Shown here piece after piece: positions 57,137 to 64,000 of a stretch of 64,000 nucleotides of DNA. The position numbers and the translations under genes were made by a program. Location: the NCBI GenBank assembly GCA_027559495.1, contig JAMXSV010000010.1, positions 682,001-746,000 on the forward strand. Reading direction: 5' to 3'. The stretch is from Aurifilum marmelostoma. Its lineage: Eukaryota; Ascomycota; Sordariomycetes; Diaporthales; Cryphonectriaceae. The notes beneath the pieces are model-generated. The model worked only from the letters and a program-made list of their open reading frames with translations. It was not told the DNA's origin and made no database searches. The stretch's first letter is position 1, and every line of letters starts with the position of its first letter.

Positions 57137-59224
57137 ATGCCTCATTTTAACCCTCTGGCTAACGTCACGGGGCGTAATGCCTATACGCTCTTCGACATTC
57201 GGTAAGTCGTACCAGCAAGGCCCGGGCTTCCTCCTGGCCAACCCCCCTCTACATACAAATCCCTCTGGCCACATAGACTGACAACGTGCCCGCTCCCAAG
57301 ACTCGACAATGATTTTATAGTTTTCCGCGGCAACGACCATGAATCTTCCGGTCAGCTGCTCAAGGGCACCCTTGTGCTGTGCCTGCCAGCACCTCTCCGC
57401 ATCGAAGATGTGCACCTGAGGCTGCTGGGGACAGAGAGGCTGAAGTGAGTCGCCGGCTTCACATGCTACATACCTATCTTTGTATCCGTCTCTGGGGCGC
57501 CTTGGTTGGCTAACATGCCCCTGCAGCTGGACCGATGCGCGCATCACGCCCACAGGCATCTCGAATCAGAAAGTCGACCGCAACCAGATCTTCTACGATC
57601 ACAGGTGGCCAAATTTCATCGGAGGCAAGGGCAAGACGATGGTGTTGGACAAGGGCAACTACGAATGGCCGTTCGAGCTCATGCTTCCCGGCGACTTCTG
57701 CGAGAGCATCGAGGGCATGCCCGAGGCCAGCATCACATACCACCTGAAGGCAACAGTCGCGCGAGGGAAGCTCGCATATGACCTGCATGCCAAGAAGAGG
57801 CTGCGTGTAATACGGACGCTGGAATCCTCAGCGCTGGAGTTCCTGCACGCTATGAGTGTCGAGAACATCTGGCCCAACAAGGTGGAATACAGCATCGTCA
57901 TTCCCCAGAAGGCTGTCGTCTTCGGTTCCTCGATCCCACTCGAGACTAGGTTCACGCCACTGCTCAAGGGCTTGAAGATTGGCGAGATCAACTGCAGACT
58001 AATGGAGGTTCACGAGATTGTGCTGGCGACGACGACGGGGCACACCGTTCGCGAGCATAAGAGAGAGCGCGAGGTGAAGCACTGGGCTCTGACGATCAAT
58101 CACGATGAGCACTGGAACGATATGATTGATGACTCTGGGCAGGAGGGCTGGGTCCTGAACACAGATCTCGATCTCCCCAAGAAGCTGGGCAAGTGCATGC
58201 AAGACACGAATGTGCATGGCATCAAGATTCGCCACAAGCTCAAGCTGGTAGTGGCACTGCACAACCCGGACGGTCATGTCTCAGAGGTGAGTTTCTCGAG
58301 GTTCCGAGCAAGTCAGCTCCGATCAGACACTAACCAGTGCTGCAGCTCCGTGCGACCTTGCCCGTCACAATATTCATCTCCCCCAACATGCCTCTGGACG
58401 AGGATGGAAACCTGGTCCATCAGTCGCCGCACGAGACTGCGCCGGTGCAGCGCATGGTTGGCATCGCGCCCCCCGGTTACGGAGAGCACATCCTGGACCA
58501 GCTCTACGACGATGTGGACATGAATGGGCTGAACAGCGGGCTCCAAACCCCAGCAATCCAGTCCGGTGTCAACACGCCGTTCTACGCACTCTCCAGAGCT
58601 GGTTCCGCTGAGAACCTGCACCATCTAGGTGGGAGCCAGGCTGTGCCTCCTGCAGCGCTTAGCTCGCGTCTGCAGGATGTGTCTCTGGCTGCGGCAGACA
58701 GGAACTCATCGTACAACAGCCTGAATGGCGCTTCGCTACGAGATGGTGCCACGACACCGCACTCCAGTCACGCCCCAACCGACAGCAACCACAACTCACC
58801 ACCACACTCGGCTCCATTATCGAGGTCTCACAGTGGTGAGGACTACTCCGGTATCAACACCCCGGAGCACCTTGAGTTTGAGGAGCTCAACAAGGTGCCG
58901 AGTTACTCGACTGCTGTGAAGACGCCAGTACGTCCCCTGAGCACAATGGAGGGTACGGCTCTTCCCGACTACAACATGGCAGTCAGCGCACCGAGCTCGC
59001 CTACCATCACGACTGCGCATGTCTCGAACCCGCTCGATTCAATTCCCGAAGTGCGAACGTCTGACGCCGACCAGGCGCCCATGCCGCCTAGACCGCGCCC
59101 CTCTCGAAGACAGACATCGCTAGGATTCAGCAACCTGCTGCGTCATCACCACAATGACAGCATCGAGGACGACGTGAGACGGAGATTGCATCTTCTGCAA
59201 GCTCGGGCCCAGACACCGTACTAG
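57137..59224 (+). CDS. creD: Alpha-arrestin CreD (ubiquitin-ligase adaptor)
   Basis: Four exons (57137-57201, 57301-57444, 57527-58286, 58346-59224) give 615 residues. CreD-type arrestins recruit the HECT ligase HulA/Rsp5 to transporters and affect carbon catabolite repression and permease turnover. The arrestin N-domain spans LDNDFIVFRGNDHESSGQLL, EDVHLRLLGTERLNWTDARI, and YEWPFELMLPGDFCESIEGM. The C-domain has ENIWPNKVEYSIVIPQKAVV and LKLVVALHNPDGHVSELRAT. The tail carries CreD-typical EHILDQLYDDVDM, GVNTPFYALSRAGSAENLHH and GINTPEHLEFEELNKVPSY. Classic PPxY is not obvious; LPDY and VPSY are the nearest candidates. Exon 2 uses a CCCAAG acceptor. Confidence 0.92.
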
Positions 59225-60960
59225 AAGTACCGGTGGGCACGACTCACATCAGTCCTGGCCAGCCAGTGATGCTAATGAGGCAGGACTCGAGGACGCTTGA
59301 GGGCAGCGGCATGCCACAACTGTCGTTTAGCTACGTACAATATCCGACAGCGGCTATCGAGCATGTACCTAGAGGTACATACTCTTTGACATATTCCTTC
59401 TGTTCAGCTTTTGTTCTTTGTTTTCTCTTTATATCCCCCACAATCATACCTGAACTGCACTAGAGCGGGCTCGCATTCAGAAGATGGCGTTGTTTTTTTT
59501 TTTTGGGCCTTTTTTGAGAGTATTAATTGAAAGGCATCATAGAAGGGAAAAATGGCGTTGCACTGTACAGGAGGGACAGGAAGATTGCATTCCGAAGGGA
59601 TCGGGGGAGCTTTCTACATTTAACTGTACATTGTGTTTCTTTGTCAATATACCCCAAACCCACGTTAAAAATTTGGAAGAATTGCATATAACGCATCTGA
59701 AAGAAGATTGACTGATCAGTGGCCCTCCTTGCGAAATTCCTGAAAGTGTGACATTTGCCGCGAATAACCACATATGCGGTGTGACGTGCTCGTGTAAGGC
59801 GCTGCTGTCCTCCATTGCTGAACCCACCAGGCGAGGAAGCACAAGTTCTTGCCTTCTGTGTCCAACGCATATTGCAGAGACGAGTCCTAACAGAACTCGC
59901 GGGTCGTCTTGGCTGCCACACACAGTGGACATGGTGGAATGGCGCCCACCAAAGAGCAAGCCGTCCTATACCGAAGTCGGGAAGGATGATTTTGCAAGCA
60001 GGCACACATGAGCGCATCAGAGGCTTGCGGGCAAGGAAAACTGAACCTATTCTCTAGGCGATCTACTCTATGCCGTGACGTCACATTTTGTTTTAGGACA
60101 GTCAACCTTGGATGTTTGCTCCTAGCCTCTGGTTTTAGGTCGATATAATAAGTCTACATCGTCGGGTCATCTTCTGCAGTGCGCTGGGTTTATGTTATGT
60201 TGCGCCTTTTGCTTGTCTTTTTTTGATGCGATTCTCAGATTATCAACTCTCTGCGCCGTTTTGGGCCTCGATACGATTCCTCAGCAGTCAGCCTACTAGA
60301 GCAAGAATAATTTTATTCTTTTAAATATAGAGGTAAGTCCTATACTAGTGTTTTGTGGCGTGCTTTTGAAGGATGAGAAAAGACGGCGCAAGCTCGTCCA
60401 TCCCCTTCCCTCGTTTACACCCATCGGAGACAAATGTTGTGGTATGTCTACCATGATGGGCCCCCACACAAAGCTCAAGTCAGGGTTTCAATCGGTCAAT
60501 CTCGCGTCCAGATCGCCAGCAGGGGTCAGATGCTTCTCACTCGCCTGGACAGCGGAGAGACCTCGCATTCCCGGAATGGCGCCGCTGCGGCAATTGACCT
60601 TGGACCCCTGTGCTGCTGAGTGGCCCGATGGAAATAGGTGGATATCACCTCATCTGTCAGGGGAGGCCGTCGACTGGCTGTGGCCCCCCGTCTCTCCTTG
60701 TCAACATTGTCCGACGAATACCTTCTCGTTCTCTAGGACATGTCTTGAGGAAGTGACTCTGCTGTCTTGGTTGTTCTGCCCGATCCCAGCGCGCAAGCTG
60801 CACAAGCTGGTCTAAGACATTTTCTGCTGTTCCCAGGTACGTCAAGAAGAAAGAAACTGACAAACTTGCTGCCAGGAACGCCGTGTGCGCGACCTCTCTT
60901 GCCCCTGAACGCGACTTATATCACCCTTTGAGTGGTCCTCACGAGTAAAATATCTTCGCT
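59225..60960. other. Intergenic region
   Basis: creD 3' flank and the promoter of the SLM1-like gene. Short frames only, with a poly-T run at 59493-59504. Nothing recognised. Confidence 0.6.
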
Positions 60961-62838
60961 ATGGCCGAAGGAGGACAGCCGCTTGCCCTGAGAACGGGCA
61001 CCATGTCGAGCACCTTCAGCGGAGATGCTGTGCCCGACACAGACCCTAGTACCGTACGTCGTCGCATTGTCCCCCCCCCCCCTCTCTCTCCCAACCCGTC
61101 TTCGAAATTCACCGACAAGACCCTCGAGCGTATACTGACATTTGCTTCTTCACCTCGGGACACAGACCGCCGGTCTCCTTGCCGAGCGCCTGCAGGCATG
61201 GAAGCATGCCGTAGGCTACCTTGAAGAATACATGGGCGCGATCGAGAAGATCCACAAGGAGCAGAGCAAGGAATACGAAAAGGCCCTCAAGACCATCTCT
61301 AAGCCCCTGCGCGAGGGCCACCACTTCGATCAGAACCTCGGCGGCGTGGCCGGCTTCTACGAGAACCTGCGACAAAACACACAGGCGCTGATCAACAGCA
61401 ACGCCGAGACCGAGAAGAGCATCAAGGGGTCCGTCCTGCCGATCCTCGACCGGCTGCACAAGGAGGTCAAGAACAAGGTCAAGGAGCTGTCCTCGGGCGC
61501 GCAGAAGGGTGCCAAGGATGTCGAGAAGGCGCGCAACACCACGCAGAAGCACATCGAGCTTCTTGGGCAGCACTCGGCTAGCTTCGAGTCCACCGGCGGC
61601 AAGATGAACCCCAGCGATGACCCGTACGTCATCCACAGGGGCGTGCTGCACCGCCTGCACAAGCAGGTCATCGAGGAGAACAATCACCGGAACGACCTGG
61701 TGGCGGTCCAGCAGAACTTTGAGGCCTTTGAGGCACACGTCATCCAGGTCCTGCAGCAGGCCATGGAGACCTTCAATCAGTTCGCCGGCGGGCAGGCCCT
61801 CAAGACGCAGGCTCTGTACACGGACATGCTGGGCGCCGCCCAGCGCATCCCGCCAGACTTCGAGTGGAAGGCCTTCCAGCAGCGCAGCGCCGACATGCTC
61901 GTCAACCCCAACGACCCGCCCAGGACGGTGGAGGGAATCACGTTCCCCAACCAGGAGCACTCGTCGACCAGGCCGCTCATCGAGGGCAGCCTGGAGCGCA
62001 AGTCGCGCAACAAGCTGTCATGGGGCTGGTCCACGGGCTACTACGTGGTGACCCCGTCCAAGTACCTGCACGAGTTCAAGGACTCGGACAATGTCAAGAA
62101 GGACCCCACGCCGGAGCTGTCCCTCTACCTGCCCGACGCGACAATCGGCGCCCCTAACGGCGACAAGTTCAACGTCAAGGGCAAGGATCGCTCCAAGACC
62201 ATGAGCAGCAAGCTCACGGGCACGTCCGAGATCAACTTCAAGGCGCACACGGCGGCAGATGCCGAGCGGTGGTACGAGGTCATCCGGAAGGTCTGCGGCG
62301 CCACAGGCCCAGTGGCGTCGGCCGACAGCGGGCCCACGAGCCCCGTCGCTGACTCTCCGGTAATGACTGAGGCCCACGACCCAGAGGCGGAGAAGAAGGC
62401 GGAGGAGGCAGCGGTGCCGGCGGATGCACACCGCACTACAGGAGGAATCGCGAGCGATGGTACTAACCTAGGAGTTGTTGAGCAGACGCACCAGGAGTCG
62501 GGCATCACCGGCGAAGCAGAGGGAACCAAGGGTAAGGGTTCTACTTTCTCTTTTCTTCTTTTTCCTTTCTGATTTCTCTATATATATCAAGCTATCCCGA
62601 ACTACGGACCTACTACTGGAGACTAATACAACTCCTTGCTCCAGCATCGGCGACCTAGGACGTCTCCGAGACACACATAGCCACGACCACCACAGCGACG
62701 GCGGGTGGGCGGCGGAAGGCCGGGAAGCAGCGGCGGCGGTGGGCAGATCCGGAAGAAGAGCTACTGGGCGGCGCGCAAGCATGGGGAAGCTGGACTAGCA
62801 TCAGTGTTGGGAATGACGAGGGACTGGCGAGGGTGGTG

Positions 62839-62872
<34 letters not shown>

Positions 62873-63060
62873 GCACGGAGGATCGCAAACGTGAGGCGGG
62901 AATTTTGTCGTCCGACAATAAGGAAGCGGAGGCGCGGAGGAAGAGTGTTCTCAACGATGCGAAGCTGAGCCTCACTAAGCCGTGGCGCTCGAGATACCCC
63001 ACCCCCCACGACCTCAAGGAGCAGCTGGCACGCAGCTCAGCGAGTGACGATGGGCCCTAG
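60961..63060 (+). CDS. SLM1: F-BAR/PH-domain protein of the Slm1 type
   Basis: Exons 60961-61053 and 61166-62531 are firm; the best 3' model adds 62696-63060 for 607 residues. Slm1 proteins bind PI(4,5)P2, sit in eisosomes and act with TORC2 in membrane-stress signalling. The F-BAR-like domain spans about 30-290 (TAGLLAERLQAWKHAVGYLE; SKEYEKALKTISKPLREGHH; DPYVIHRGVLHRLHKQVIEE). The PH domain lies at about 310-430 (LIEGSLERKSRNKLSWGWST; YYVVTPSKYLHEF; FKAHTAADAERWYEVIRKVC). Three AGs downstream of the second donor are phase-compatible. The CACAG one at 62695 gives a coherent tail with ten Gln and SLTKPWRSRYPTPHDLKEQL. The first AG would end the protein after ASAT (490 residues). Confidence 0.82.
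62842..62871 (+). repeat. (CAG)10 repeat encoding poly-Gln
   Basis: Ten perfect CAG codons inside the proposed last exon of the SLM1-like gene. Confidence 0.9.
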
Positions 63061-64000
63061 GGAGCCGGAACCTCGGTGTGGGAGGTAGAGGACCGTGGTG
63101 GGGTTGGCGGTAGTAGGGGTTGGTAATGATGATGGAAACGGAATCATGTGGTTCATGTACGTGTACGCTTGTCGGGCAAAGACGAGGCAAAGTTTATGAG
63201 GCTGCTTAGCTGCCGTTGAAAGTGGTAATGGTGGCAGGATGGGGAGGGGGGGGGAGGGGGGAGGGGGGGACAGGGTGCTGCCTGGATCATTTTCCTCCTC
63301 TCGCCTTTCTCCTTTGATCGCCAGACGGAGCATACGGGGTTGCAACTTGCTCAATACTTACGTATACGATGTCACTTTTACTATTGGCGCATAACATTAC
63401 ATCGACGCATCCCTACGAGCCTCAATACCTTGACAAGAAGCAAAGCGAGCATGATTTTCTCTTCTCTTCTTCTCTTTTTTCTACTTCTGTCTCAATCTAT
63501 TGCTTCTTTTCCTCGTGATGATCTCTGACCTCTTCCAATATCTCGTATTGTGATACCTGGAATGATCTATTTGTGCGGCCTGGGCCTGGACCTGGGCCTG
63601 TACCACCACCCGAGCCCGAGGTTGCATTCGAGTTGATTCAGCCATCGGGGGTGGGGTCAAGCCTTTTCTGCGGTTGGTCTCTCTCTCTTTTTCCCCCCCC
63701 TACGTCTCACCATTCTTTTTTTTTTCTTCTTGGAGGTTATGGGCGGAGAGGGACTGGATCTTGTTGAATCCTTTTTGTTTAACCCACAAGATCATCTCAA
63801 GTATTTGATGAGTGTATGGATGCGACGGTACACAACATATGACAAGACCGAGCAACCCTTCTTCTCTCCCCCTTGTCTCACGACCTGGGGGGTTGCATGC
63901 ATGCATGCATGCATGCATTGGTCCAATGGGTGGTTTTTATACTTACCCTCCTATGGGTAGGCACTGTGGGTGGGCCGGTGGGTGTGTGAGACAAACATAA
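63061..64000. other. 3' flank and right window edge
   Basis: SLM1-like 3' flank with G-rich tracts (63240-63270), a pyrimidine-rich stretch and a self-complementary TGCA repeat at 63894-63917. No gene supported. Confidence 0.6.
63894..63917. repeat. (TGCA)6 self-complementary repeat
   Basis: Six perfect TGCA units form a 24-bp palindrome able to make a cruciform or hairpin. Confidence 0.85.

Noticed and set aside
1..64000. Transposons, CRISPR arrays, rRNA genes, secondary-metabolite cluster
   Set aside because: No transposase, reverse transcriptase, terminal repeats, spacer arrays or rRNA segments were seen. The beta-lactamase-like and cutinase genes lack polyketide or peptide synthase neighbours.

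Overview
The window is nuclear DNA of a filamentous ascomycete (Pezizomycotina, most like Sordariomycetes). The evidence is short GT..AG introns with CTRAY branch points, a nuclear tRNA-Glu with an intron after position 37, stand-alone genes on both strands, and proteins typical of moulds (CreC, CreD, Sec3, Kar5, Rap1 with BRCT and Myb domains). No operons, CRISPR arrays, rRNA or recognisable transposons were seen. Most models below were spliced by hand, so exons are listed in each entry.

Layout. 0-8 kb: the end of one gene, a small LEA-like gene, a proline-repeat hypothetical gene and the karyogamy gene KAR5. 8-12 kb: mitochondrial ribosomal protein uL6m, HAL2/MET22 bisphosphate nucleotidase and the tRNA-Glu(CUC). 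12-20 kb: a secreted class-C beta-lactamase-like hydrolase, a C3HC zinc-finger (Rsm1/NIPA-like) protein and an unknown polytopic membrane protein. 20-30 kb: the Hsp90 co-chaperone AHA1, a nitrilase-family amidohydrolase, the telomere protein RAP1 (with a telomere-repeat motif just upstream of its ATG) and the palmitoyltransferase SWF1. 30-48 kb: a mitochondrial EngB-type GTPase head-to-head with FMC1, the exocyst subunit SEC3, a cutinase-family esterase, a DmpA/S58 peptidase, a mitochondrial hydroxyacid-oxoacid transhydrogenase and the Miro GTPase GEM1. 48-64 kb: creC and creD, two genes of carbon catabolite repression and ubiquitin control, separated by a 5.5-kb gene-free stretch, then an SLM1-type F-BAR/PH protein.

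The most unusual feature is that five genes between 31 and 47 kb (EngB-like, SEC3, DmpA-like, HOT, GEM1) each need exactly one C removed from a coding-strand C run to restore a full-length protein. In every case the corrected exon arithmetic closes exactly. Homopolymer errors in the assembly are the simplest explanation, but all five have the same sign and the same coding-strand base, so reads and peptides should be checked before dismissing +1 frameshifting. Other notable points are the telobox upstream of RAP1, the two Myb repeats of RAP1 interrupted by introns at the same position, the creC-creD proximity, and several competing 3' splice sites at the end of the SLM1-like gene.
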